Notes under the pieces: model-generated
Seen by the model: the letters and a program-made list of their open reading frames with translations, nothing else
Told to the model about the DNA's origin: nothing
Database searches by the model: none
Assembly (NCBI GenBank): GCA_963920665.1
Contig: OY987264.1
Coordinates: forward strand, 31,848,906-31,912,905
DNA from: Straminergon stramineum
Taxonomy: Eukaryota > Streptophyta > Bryopsida > Hypnales > Calliergonaceae
Length of the DNA: 64,000 nucleotides
Direction: 5' to 3'
Translations under genes and position numbers: made by a program
In this document: positions 49,023 through 60,010 of the stretch, in pieces
Layout: the number at the start of each line of letters is the position of its first letter
Position numbering within the stretch: the first letter of the stretch is position 1

Positions 49023-50948
49023 TTAGGAACGCCATGCAGTGGCGCCAAGAAGTGACATGTTGTCCCATCCCAGCACGACGGCGCCGTTTTCTGTTCGGAG
49101 GGTGTAGCCACTCTGGGAGAAGTAGAGATGGAGCAGCAAGCGCGCTTGACTGATGGCGCGGGTGCTGATGGGAGTGGCCCTAAACCCTGCCATTTCCATC
49201 CTACGAGACCAATTCGAAAGATTCTCATGGCGGGTGATGCGATCCTCACCCTCGCACGCCACAATGTTGCGAATTTTCTGACCAGTGAAGAGATGCTCTA
49301 CTTGCTGCAGCGCAGGGGAGCCCGGCGGCAGCGACGCGTCCAGCGCGTCGAACACGGCGGAGTAGTAACGCAAGCATTCGAAAAATCGGTGCAGAAACGT
49401 GGGGCTGTTGTGATCCGCGTCGTTCTCCGTGAACGCGAGGATGCGTGGTTGCAAGGATCGCAACCCGCACAAAAACCGGTGGAAGAAATCCGAGCCCCAG
49501 CCGAGAAGCGTGTGGAACTGGTTCACGGCGTTGATGCACACGACCTCCCAGTCTCGAATATCCAGCATGCGCACGTCGAACAGATGAAGCTCCACCACCA
49601 TGGGGCAATACTCAAACGGCACATTCAAATTCCGCGCGTAGTCCTGTAACTTCTCGCGAGAGTGTTCCAGATCTTCGGTTCGGCCGATGGCCGTAATGCG
49701 CAGCTTCGGTGGTCCCCCAGGACGAAGCGCAAGCGCTTGAATGAACGCCGGCCACTGCATCCCACGCCAGGCCGTGTTGAGGTCGATCACGTGCACATGC
49801 GCCTCCCCTTCCACCGCGTCGAGAATGATCTGGTTCAGAGTCAAGTGAGGGAGCTTGATGAAGGGAGTGAACTCGTAGATCACGCTAAACGATTCCAGCA
49901 TGTCGAGAATCGCTACGTCGCTGTTATTCTCCAGGCCCTTGTACCGCCCCGAGGTCGCGGTCCTGGTGATCCGCGCGTGGAGCGCGTCGACAAATACCGC
50001 CCCGAGGCGCTGCATTGTGGTCGTACGAGGGACTAGCATCGCACTGAGCCGCGCCAACACCACCTGCGCTAGATCCATCTGCTCATTCGCCACGGCCTCC
50101 GCGCAAGCCAGCAACAAATGCACCAATTGCAACCCCGTTGCCGAGTTTTTCGTCGGTTCGTGCAACCCCCCCTTGACGCTACTCACCGTCGTGTTCAAAA
50201 CCTTGATCATCGTCCCGTCGTCGCTTCCCGCCGCCAAATTCCCCGTCGGCTGCCCCTGCATCGCCATAGCCGCGCCCCCCGCAATGGCAGGATCCAGCAA
50301 CCGCCCTGGGTAGTGATCCGCCAAGTATCCAGGCCCGGGCCTCAAATCACCCAAAATCTCGCTCTCGAGCTCGATGGCGAGCTCGTCCACCTTGCACTCT
50401 GTCGCACTCGTCCAGGAAGAGCTCACTCCAGCCATCGCCCCGCCATGGTTCCCCCCATTCCCCCTCGGCCCTGCCAAATTGCTCCCTAAATTCTCACTCC
50501 CCGGCACCACTCCCCCCACATCGCTACTGTAGCTGCTCCCCGACGGCGCCAGCTTTTCCCGTAACTGAAAATTCGAGCCCTGGTAGTCACGCTTGCGACT
50601 CATGGTTGCGTCCGGAATCGACGCCAGAAACGGACCCCCGTGGCTCCCAGGTCCCCCCAAAAGCGTCGGCGGACGCAGCGACGAAAACGACTTGGATTGC
50701 TGCATCGCGCGCTGGTACTGGTGATCCACGTACTCGAACGGCGACTGCGGCGACAACGAATTGGGGTAATCCCACTGTACCTCGGAGTCTTGCGACAGCG
50801 CCGTCGAATGCGGCGGAACCCCGTGCTGCTGCGGCATCGGCACCGGCATCGGCATCGGCATCGCCATAGCCGAACCCCATTGATCCACTACTGGGGGCTG
50901 GTATTGCAGGTGATGCCGAAAAATCGAGGACAAATCACCGTCTGCCAT
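49023..50948 (-). CDS. GRAS-family transcriptional regulator (GRAS gene 2), intronless
   Basis: 641 residues from ATG at 50948 (CTAATGGCAGAC) to TAA. The frame is open further upstream but has no earlier ATG. The N-terminal 265 residues are low-complexity, with an alternating Met-Pro tract (MAMPMPMPVPMPQQ near 22-35) and Gly-rich stretches. The GRAS domain starts at about residue 272 (GLQLVHLLLACAEA). The VHIID motif is VHVIDL at 385-390, followed by GMQWPAFIQALALRPGGPP. The PFYRE-like part includes ENDADHNSPTFLHRFFE, then RNIVACEGEDRITRHE, and the SAW end is LGWDNMSLLGATAW. RNIVACEG and the H-E spacing recall SCL3/DELLA-side GRAS proteins, but no DELLA or VHYNP motif is present. It shares the domain but little else with GRAS gene 1, so the two are not a recent tandem duplicate. 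Confidence 0.95.
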   Translation of the reverse strand: MADGDLSSIFRHHLQYQPPVVDQWGSAMAMPMPMPVPMPQQHGVPPHSTALSQDSEVQWDYPNSLSPQSPFEYVDHQYQRAMQQSKSFSSLRPPTLLGGPGSHGGPFLASIPDATMSRKRDYQGSNFQLREKLAPSGSSYSSDVGGVVPGSENLGSNLAGPRGNGGNHGGAMAGVSSSWTSATECKVDELAIELESEILGDLRPGPGYLADHYPGRLLDPAIAGGAAMAMQGQPTGNLAAGSDDGTMIKVLNTTVSSVKGGLHEPTKNSATGLQLVHLLLACAEAVANEQMDLAQVVLARLSAMLVPRTTTMQRLGAVFVDALHARITRTATSGRYKGLENNSDVAILDMLESFSVIYEFTPFIKLPHLTLNQIILDAVEGEAHVHVIDLNTAWRGMQWPAFIQALALRPGGPPKLRITAIGRTEDLEHSREKLQDYARNLNVPFEYCPMVVELHLFDVRMLDIRDWEVVCINAVNQFHTLLGWGSDFFHRFLCGLRSLQPRILAFTENDADHNSPTFLHRFFECLRYYSAVFDALDASLPPGSPALQQVEHLFTGQKIRNIVACEGEDRITRHENLSNWSRRMEMAGFRATPISTRAISQARLLLHLYFSQSGYTLRTENGAVVLGWDNMSLLGATAWRS

Positions 50949-51092
50949 TAGATTCTTTCCACACAACGTCCGCCCACCAACCCACTCCCAGTCGAACTCA
51001 ATCCCCCCAAACTCCCCTCACCTGTCCCTCCCCGCCATGACCTCCCCTTGACTCCCAGATTCCTCACACCAGTCTGGGCACCATTGTCGCCC

Positions 51093-51176
51093 TTACTGGT
51101 ATCGCAATCTCTTGAATCCCTGAGTATACCCACAACCAGTTGCGGACGATTCTTCTTCCGGCACGTCGACGTCCAT
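51093..51176 (-). other. Upstream ORF or leader exon of GRAS gene 2
   Basis: A 27-codon ATG frame (starts MDVDVPEEESSATG) lies 145 bases upstream of the GRAS ATG and ends TACCAGTAA. The same end reads CCA then GTAAGG, a good splice donor, so this may be the end of a leader exon. Splicing in frame to the GRAS ORF could not be shown, so a uORF or a 5' UTR intron are the likelier readings. Confidence 0.3.
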
Positions 51177-54100
51177 GTTCTGGTGGACGATCCCGAATCC
51201 TTGTCGCGACTGGAGCTCGTATTCCTTGCCGGGAGAGATGGAAGTCATTCCGCCCATTCTACACCGAATCATTCACACAAAAAAAGCTCTTTTCTTCACG
51301 TCCTCTGCCCTAGCAATCAACCGGATTCAAGCAACAAGCATCCACTAACAAATAAGAAAATCTCAGACCTTGACAGAAAGAGTCCAAAAGAAAAGGAATC
51401 TCGAGGAGGATCAGAAGAGGAGAGATAATTGTTGTTGGTCGTGCAGCCGGGATGAGGGATGTAATGAAAAAGCAGCAAGCAACGGTTTATTACCTTTGTC
51501 CGTGTTTGGGGAGAAGGCGCCTGTAATGAGCAGAGGCGCAAAAGGTTTAGAGGCGGATGGGCTTGCTCGCCATACCTTAGCAACGGGAGCTCTCTCGTGT
51601 GTCTTCTCGCAAATGTACTTAAAACTGGCTGCGAACGCAACTCACAGAAGCCACTTTCGTAAGGATCAACTACTTTTAGGACAAGGCGTGGGGGTCCTAC
51701 CGCACCAAGAGGCCCGGGACGGGACCCGTCCCCCGTTCCACGGCCGCTTCTCAGGACCGGTAAATTATGAGCGAATTTCTATGCTGTGTGTTGGATTTGG
51801 AAATGAATTTTCGAATTTTAGAGAGACGGAGTTTTTATGGGGAATTTGTTTCCATGTGAATAGGGAGAAACTACATTCCCAAATTTGAGGAGTAGCTTTG
51901 ACTTCACTGTCAACTTGAAAGCAACCCACAAGTTCAAGTTTCATGTTATAAATAGGTGTCTAAAAGTCCTAAAGTTGCTTCCCCAAAAACAATTGTCAAA
52001 TAACGATTCTAAATGTCCTTGCAACTAGTGCACACTTCCATGTAGAATTCTGAAATTTTGTTTGTCTTTTATGCAAGGTTTGGCTAATTCTAAGTGCATG
52101 GAAGTATGCCCTTTGAGCATCGCCACACTTGCATGCTACATCTTAGAAACTCAAATTTCACATGTCCATTTGATAAGCTTTTCAACTTAATTTCTAAGAG
52201 TCATGGCATCTGTATTGAGTGGAATATGAATGGTTTCAAGATGTTTTTTTGGGGGGGGAGCTATAGGAATTAGATGAAGTAGATCTATATATGTTGGAAA
52301 AAAATGTTTTTTTGTCTATTCTTCAATGATGTAACCAGCATGGTTAGTAGTTCCTTCATGATTTTTGTGTAAGGCTATAAATTAGTTCAAATACACAAAA
52401 GGTAAACTTGCAAACATAAAGATATTATGTCAAGATTTGTCTCTAGCTATAATATTATTCTATCTCAAAATCTTTAGATTTACTTTTCCCTACTAGGGAC
52501 TTTTAAAAACCCTTTGTATGCTCTCTTATGGTTTATTTGAAGATGCAACAAACGAATATTTCTAATCAAGTGTGAGTCCTTAAGTTGTCATTTTAAACTT
52601 AGAATTTATTTTGTTAATGTTTAATAAACATTTATGAGCTTTATAACATGAAAAATCATTAAAAAAATTATTTTTCAAAGAACAAAATGCAACTATTAAA
52701 CCCAAGTGTCGCCTTTGTCTCTTTGATAGCTTTGAGTATTTAAAGAATCCATATTTCAATAACCTTGAGGGGGATTAACTTATCTAAGTGCAATATAAGC
52801 CAAATCCAAAACAATAAAGAAAATATAGTAGAATTATATCATTAGAAGTAGAAAATGACCAAATAGACTAGGTATTCAACCATGCTAATTAAAATTGAAA
52901 ACATAGAGTCTCAAATGACACAAAGTCATTTCTAAGACTTGAATATCAAATTTTACATTTTTTGGCTAGATTTGGTCAAGTTTACTAGCCATCCCATGGA
53001 AAAAGGTAAACAAGTAGAAATATGTCTAACAAAACTTAAAACTCAAGTCAAATGGCAAAGAGATTATTTCATACTAGAAAACATCAATATAGGAGTCTAA
53101 TGTTGCTATCCATTTCAAAAGATTCTTCTCTAATTAGAAGATGTTCTTTTCATTTTGGACCTCTACTGGTAAAATCCAAATTTTTGTTGGGTGACCTCTA
53201 AGAAGGTTCCCAAAACTCAGTGCACTCGTATTCTTACTACCCTATGTGAAGTTCAAATTCAGACATAAATTAAGTATTTTTTGGAATGTTTGAATGCCTG
53301 GAATATTACAAGTGAAATGTCTTAAATGTTGTAAACAAATTTCATCCATATTGCTTAATTTTTGAATATTTTTGGAAACCTTCATCATGCCTCAAGCCCC
53401 TCATGACAAGTTTCCGAAACTAGACAATTGAGAATTTGTCAATCATAAGAAAACTTGGATGATAAAATGCCAAAATCCTAACTTCAGAAGTTATGCCTAC
53501 CGAAACCTTTTGCCAAGGAAAATGAAAGTAATTAAACACTCAAGTGTCAAATTAAACCTTCACATATTGCTAGCACTTTTTATAGGAAGGTCCCCAAAAC
53601 TAAGAGTATGCTCATATTCTTACTAAGCATTTTTTATTAGAAGGTCTAATTGTAATTACGTCCTTTTCAATTCTATGAATGGGAAATTTTTTGACTAGGA
53701 ATTAATTTTAACGACCCGATTGCACCATTAAGTTTTTGGTATGTCTTTGTGACAAAACACACCTCTTCAATCTTTGGTCGCACTATCCTTCATATTGCTT
53801 GAATTTACTTGCAAAGCCAACATCTAACTTTTCGTGGTTCTCTTGGAATGGATGGTAACTCTAATTTGACTAACTACAAGTATATCTAAGCCTAAAAGAA
53901 ACTCTTTACTATGAACTACTACTCTCATTTAAGTAGACTTTGTCACGTGCACTTGTAGGTCTAGGTCAATCTCTAATGAGAATCTTGCAATTGATAGGCC
54001 TTATTATCTCCTGAACACACAATCTTTCTCTCATACCTCTAATTGACATCTCAAATACTTAACATATCTTACAAGCACTTAGATATTTAGATATTGAAGT

Positions 54101-54484
54101 ATTTTAGGTACTGTGAGATTTTAGGGGTAAAATATTGTATTGGTAAGGACTTTACCATATACCAAATTCTATTTAATACTATTTTGATGGATTTTTGTCT
54201 ATGAAATTGAACAATAAATTGAAAAAGGGAAGAAACAATTTGAGACCAAAGTGAAAACTTGACTATATATACATTTAAGAAACTCCATTAAAAATCATTT
54301 AAGAATCCAATTGTCTCTACTTTATCCTATGGATGGGAATAAAATGCTCACAACATAGTAAAAACACAACTATAGAGTTCTTGAAGAGATTTTGCTCCAA
54401 ATCACAAATAAATTTATAGAAGTGAAGTTAACTTGAACTTCTACACTTTCTTAGTTGATGACATTACAAGTTGATTTATAATGC
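51177..54484. other. Promoter side of GRAS gene 2, then gene-free AT-rich DNA
   Basis: The first 700 bases remain GC-richer and may include the GRAS promoter. From about 51.8 kb the sequence is AT-rich, without ORFs of interest or clear element ends. A G run lies near 52251-52259. I see nothing else that I can name. Confidence 0.5.
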
Positions 54485-55375
54485 TTAACCTCTAAAGTCC
54501 CAAACAACGATTTTGGGCATTATAGATATTTTGGGCAACTCACTATAGGTGAAATTTTCAATTTTTTTATTTGAAATTTTCACACAACATATGGTCAAGG
54601 AGTATCTTTAAGGCTCAACAATTTTCATAACTTTTGACTACATGGTTAAAAAGTCATTGTATGATATGTAGTTTCTTTCCCAACTCAAGCAACTTGGGTA
54701 AATAAAAAAAACTACTTTTTTTATAACTAAAAATTTGAAATTGGTTTTCTAGATTTATATGTAAGTAGAAAGCTTTGAATCATTCCATTTTGATTACTGA
54801 GGTGAAAGTTATGAGGAGTTTTAGCTTGTGGGCAATTATGGATTCTCTACTCTAAAATAAACTTTGAAGTCCTTCATTTAACTCAATTTTCAATATTTTT
54901 TTAAAATAATAAAATTATAGGATGTAGATTGTTTATTACAACATTACAACCTTGGGGATTGTCATTTTTCAATTCCATAACAAAATTCTTAACAATTTAG
55001 TATTTTGAATCATTCTCTACTTCTTTCTACTTACTATTTTTTTCCTATATGTTGTACAATTCCAAATGATTTGAATTTTTTCAAGCATGTAGCCAACTTG
55101 CCTTGAAGAATGAATCCAAAGACGCACATCCATTTTGGACATTTTTTCATACAATTGTGACCTTGTGAAGAGTAACTGCGTGGTTTTTTGTAGGGACAAA
55201 AAAAGATTTTTGTCAATTAAAACGCTAATATCTTGCAATCTGCATAGTGGAAATTTTTGAAATTTTTACCACATGTTCTCAAACAATCTTACTACAATAT
55301 CCTATGGTTACATGTGTCCAAATATTTTTTCTAAAATTTGGTTCTTCTACTAAAAATTGTAGTTTTCACCAAATT
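54485..55375 (-). mobile_element. TTAA element family A, inverted copy 3
   Basis: It begins TTAACCTCTAAAGTCCCAAA. Read on the minus strand it follows 8031-8966 and 28642-29575 (strings TACATGTG, AATATCTTGCAATC and GGCAAGTTGGCTACATG in inverse). The far end is too decayed to place exactly. ORFs at 55017-55238 match in part the frame at 8225-8472, but only because the DNA is shared. Confidence 0.65.
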
Positions 55376-55798
55376 GTGGAAGACTTGACTTGTGCTTGCT
55401 ATCATCCCAACTTTCCAATTATGTTCAAATTAGAGCATTATGATGTATTCTACAAAACATCTAGGTAAAATGATTTGATACATGTCGAATGAGAAAATAA
55501 GAATACTATCATTTGGAGAGCATAAAAAATCACTTGAAATAGTCATATTTTTAAATTTGACAATTGTAGTAGACTCCATTTGAAACAAGACAAAAAACAA
55601 AATATATTGAGGCACAACAAACAATATTTGAGAAGAAAATCATGCAAATGGTTTGTCACATTTATTGTGCATTCTATAATTATCTTGTTTACTGTATCTC
55701 CTATTTTGGGGCCTAGTGTCTACGTTTGAGTGCATAGTGATTAAATGTGCCCAAAACCAAGTCTCTTTGTGCAAAATCACCTAATCAAACAAAATAAA

Positions 55799-55952
55799 TT
55801 AACCCTTAAAGGATGATGAGGCAAAAATTAAAAGTGGCCGATGGATGACTTGAGTCTTCATTGTAGAAACAAAGAATGCACCTATTGATCCAATAATTCA
55901 AGCATTTTGGTGACTAACTTGGTCATTGGGGGCCATGTCTTTTAAAGGTTAA
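55799..55952. mobile_element. Short TTAA element
   Basis: The ends are TTAACCCTTAAAGGATGATG and CCATGTCTTTTAAAGGTTAA. TTAA lies at both ends and the inverted repeat is imperfect. At 154 bases it would be a strongly deleted member. Confidence 0.5.
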
Positions 55953-58440
55953 AAAAACACATCAAAGTGGATACATGTGTCAATTTTTAAGAGAAAGGTT
56001 GATGCTACTTGACAAATCATTCAAACAATTTACAATCTTACATTCTCTATGCTCAATTCTCTATGCACTTTCAAACCAAAAATCTTTAACAATTTTGTTG
56101 ATCATCAAAAAAAGAATGTTGGGCTTAATATGACCATGTAGTGTAATTCCTTTCGTCTGTATGTCCCATGTTGTGACTATGTGAATGAATTTTCTTATGT
56201 TAATTTTTAAGAGATGAAATCACATGTCTTCTTTGCATCACATAATTATTAGATTTTTTCACGAAAAATTGAATTTTTTTGAGAATTTTTGAAGACAAAG
56301 TGAAAAACAATAATACCAAATATAAAAGTATATTCAAAAATCTATTTTTTTAACCATAGGTGTATATTATAGTGTAGAAAATTCATACGTGAAGTCAACT
56401 TGTTATTTGGTTTGTTTGTTTGTTATAGTGAGATCTAATAGTTCCTGCATCCTCAGTCATACTCTTGGTACCATTGGAAGCACTCTATAAGGAAGGGTGC
56501 ATGGGCTTTGTTTCGAAGCATTTGGATCTACAATGCGAAAGTTATGGATTTTTGAGTTATTTTTGGATCTTAAATTATGCTAAACTATGCATCTTTTTAA
56601 TTATGTGTCCCTCAATCACATTCTTGCTACCATTGGAAAGCTCACTACAAGTAGGGGTGGGTGTGTTCTGTTTCATGGTGTTTAGACCTATGGTGTAAAA
56701 GCTATGGATTTTTTACTTATTTTTGGATCTTAAATTTTTGCTAAGTTATGTATCTTTTGAACTATGCATCAATTGGTTGCACTCTTGGTATTGTGGGAAA
56801 GTTCTTTGCAAGGAGGGATGAACAAGATTTATTTTGTGGTGTTTGGACCTAAGGTGTGAAAGTTATCAAATTTTGAATTTTTTATGAATTAGAAAATTAG
56901 AAAATTACTTTTATTTTTATTTTATTATATATTGTAGCAACGATCCAGAGCACTTTAGTCATAGTATAAACTAAATCTTCATATTGTTCCATAAATAGAA
57001 ATGAGTAGACATTGGAAATACACTCAAAGTCCATAGTGCAATAAAATATTCAATTTTAGGATTTTTCAAATTTTCAGATTGGAGAATAAACTAGGGTTGA
57101 TGACCTTCATTTCATTAGTTAGACTCAAATTCAAAAATGTCATTTTTGTGGAGAAAATTTAGATTTTGAGCAAGGAGCTATGACTTCCCAAAATACACTA
57201 AAAAGGTAATTTTCATTGATCCATTTTTACACCATCTTCTTCTTTAGAAAAGTAAACAATACTACAAAGAGTGAATTTCCATTGTCATTACCTTCCAAAA
57301 GTATTCAAGCAACCCTTAGAAAGAATTGAATGAGAGATGGTTTCTCTTCTTTGCTCTATTAATATGGTTTCAAGTTCATTTGAATGCCACAAAATCACAT
57401 AGTGGTAGTATTGGGTTAAAAAAACTTTGGTAGAGTGCTAAAATTTGATATAGATGTACCCAAGTAGGGATACCTATTGCAAATCCTTTGGTCATTACAT
57501 ACAAAAAATTAGATTGATTGGTTTCACAATATTTTTGTTATTATAGAATGGAAAATTTGAGAGTTTTTTCACATACACACACGTATATGAGTCAATTCAT
57601 TTTCTAGTTATAAAACATACATTATAGGTGGTCAAAGCAAATCATATAGCTTTCTATTATTGTCCTAGGGAGGACTATTCTTGTCCTTTGAGATTCTATC
57701 GTGGTTCTTTGAACTCCCTACATGGTTGCAATGCTAATCCAAAAGCATCCCTTCAAATGATGGAATAATAAAGGAACCCATGTTCATATGTCTAAAATGC
57801 ATGGTATGTTCTTGAAAGTTGTAAAGTAGTGACTACTCAATCCAATTCAACTCCTTGTATAGATTTAACTACATGAGAATAAAAAGAGGGCGCAATTGGT
57901 CTCCAATAGTAGGGTCCAAATTGTTGACAAATCATTTTGAGTATATGTACCTTAGGTCTTCTTCCTCCTCATTGTCTACAATCACAAATACATATTGAAG
58001 TCAGGAATTGCAACGATCCTAGAGTGTGAGTGAGGAGCAACGAGCATTTAAACTTGAGTGCTCATTAAGAACTTTTTTACTAAAAAATAAACATGTCAAA
58101 GTCATAAATAGTAATGCTAGACCTAAAAATAGTATTGCCAAAATGACCAAAATAAAAATTATTAAAAGTAATTTTTTTGAAATATCAATTTATTGCTATA
58201 AAAATTTAACTAAAGGTTGTATATTAGCATTCAAATCTTCTAGGTAGGGAGAAGAATGAAAGCCTAGCCTCTCCCACAACATGAAAGGCACTACCCCAGA
58301 GGTGATGTGCAAATGAATTTCATCAATGCCATCCATTCAATTTTTTGAAAAATCATAAAACAATTCAAAACACTATGAGAATCAACGAATAAAATTTCAA
58401 TTTTGGAAAGATAGCACATCAGATCCAAGCAAACATTTCT
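55953..58440. repeat. Gene-free tract with a 160-base tandem repeat at 56440-56900
   Basis: Three diverged units contain CTCTTGGTACCATTGGAA, TTTGGACCTAAGGTGTGAAA and TTATTTTTGGATCTTAAAT in that order, at a spacing of about 160 bases. The rest is AT-rich, with no gene recognised. Confidence 0.6.
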
Positions 58441-59430
58441 TATTGCCAAAAGACCCTCCCTCTATTAATTTGGGGGTCTATTTGAATTGTGATTTTTACC
58501 AAAAAAATTCAAAATTATTTTTTTCAAGAGAAAATATTTATTTATTTTCGCAGAAATATATTTTTTTGTGAAATTTTATTTTTTGTGAAATTAAAATTTT
58601 ATTTTATTCAATAGATGGATCCTCAAATCCAAGGAGCAATTTCTTGTTGCTAAAGGCATCTTCACACTATTAATTTGAGGATTACATAAATTGCAATTTT
58701 TGTTTTTTCAAAAATCAATTCAAAAAAATTATTGAAAGGAAAAATATTCATCACAAGGCTCTTCGGATTCCGGGGAGCCCTCCTTGGGCTGTGAAGAGCC
58801 TTCCATTCAACGGTGCTTGTATGTGAGCCCAAAAATGTGAGCTTGTGAGCATTGAGCCTACATTATAGGTACCTATAATATAGATACTACACACTATAGA
58901 AGGTATATGTATCATAAACACCTATAATATGGATATTTGTAACATATATACTCTATAATCATAGACGATTTCTATGGTATATACACCTATAACATAGGTG
59001 TGTAGTATTATAGGCTCATGGGCTCACACTACTATGCTCACATAATAGCACCCCTTGGATCCTTTGGTACCAAAAAATGTTTGCTCGGATTTGAGGAGCC
59101 TTTTCTTGGCACTAAAAAAGACTCCTTGGATTCTAAGGAGCCATATGCTAAATTTTAGAAATTAATTAATTTTTAAAATAAAATTTTTAACCCAATTCAA
59201 ATATCTCCCAAATTAGTAGAGGTAGGGTGACTTTGTCAACAAGAAATCGCTCCTCAAATCCAAGGAGCCATCTACTGAATGATTTTTTTTAATTTAAAAA
59301 AAAATTAGAATTTTTTTTAATGAGAAGAATTTTTTTTGTAAAGAAAATAATTCTTAATCTTTTTCATTTTTTCATTTCAAATTGTGGTTTAAATACCCCC
59401 CAAATTAATAGAGGAAGGGTCATTTGATGA
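58441..59430. mobile_element. Composite inverted-repeat element
   Basis: The left side has CCCTCCCTCTATTAATTTGG. The right side has CCAAATTAATAGAGGAAGGG, with a further inverse copy CCAAATTAGTAGAGGTAGGG near 59208. The phrase CTCAAATCCAAGGAGC recurs in both directions. It looks like a foldback element with repeated internal arms, interrupted by the 58820-59045 element. Confidence 0.5.
58820..59045. mobile_element. MITE with TATGTGAGC termini
   Basis: The left end TATGTGAGCCCAAAAATGTG and right end CACTACTATGCTCACATA form an imperfect inverted repeat; GAGCCTACATTATAGG on the left pairs with TATTATAGGCTC on the right. The interior is AT-rich, with repeated CACCTATAA(C/T)AT strings. Confidence 0.5.
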
Positions 59431-59699
59431 CCTCTACACCTTTGATTTAAAGTATTTAGACATCAATCCTTATCTTAAACAACTGAATTTGTAGTCCCAT
59501 TCAATGATTACTCATCATCCAATGCAATGAAAAATAGATGTATCTCATTCAACAATCTCAACTATAAAAAACTCATCTAAATCCATTCATCCCCATTCAT
59601 CCTCTTTAGACTCAGTTATTTACATAAGTATTTATCCTAACCCACGAATATAGGTATTTCATAGTGGAAAGTTTAAAAATTTTCACAATATTTTCTAAA

Positions 59700-60010
59700 A
59701 ATGGTCATTGCTCACTACTTGTTGCTCAATGCATTAGGAAAATTCTAAGGTCAAGGGAAGGTAGTGAGTTTTAGATTTTCAGCACCCCCGCAATGCAAAT
59801 ACAAAAAAATAAAAAATAAAAATTTTGAAAAAAAAAAATTTTTAATTTTGAAAAATAATCAATCTGATGTGGCACTAATGTGGCACTAGCAGTGCCGCAT
59901 CAAATTCCAAATTTATATATATTTCCATTATTGCACCACGGGGGTGTAAAACTCATAGCCTTGTTGAGACCTCAAGATTTTCCTAATAACTCATCGCTCC
60001 TTGTTCATAC
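59700..60010. mobile_element. MITE with long decayed inverted arms
   Basis: The left arm includes GCATTAGGAAAATTCTAAGG and GTGAGTTTTAGA; the right arm includes AAAACTCATAGCC and GATTTTCCTAATAACTC. The inner part GATGTGGCACTAATGTGGCA matches, inverted, a second copy at about 62395-62590. Confidence 0.55.

Noticed and set aside
49128..49649. 173-codon plus-strand ORF opposite GRAS gene 2
   Set aside because: It lies antisense to the conserved GRAS domain. The open frame follows from the GC-rich codon use of the real gene, and the translation shows no domain.
50949..50966. Six-residue N-terminal extension of GRAS gene 2
   Set aside because: The codon at 50966 is TTG, not ATG. The first ATG in the frame is at 50948.
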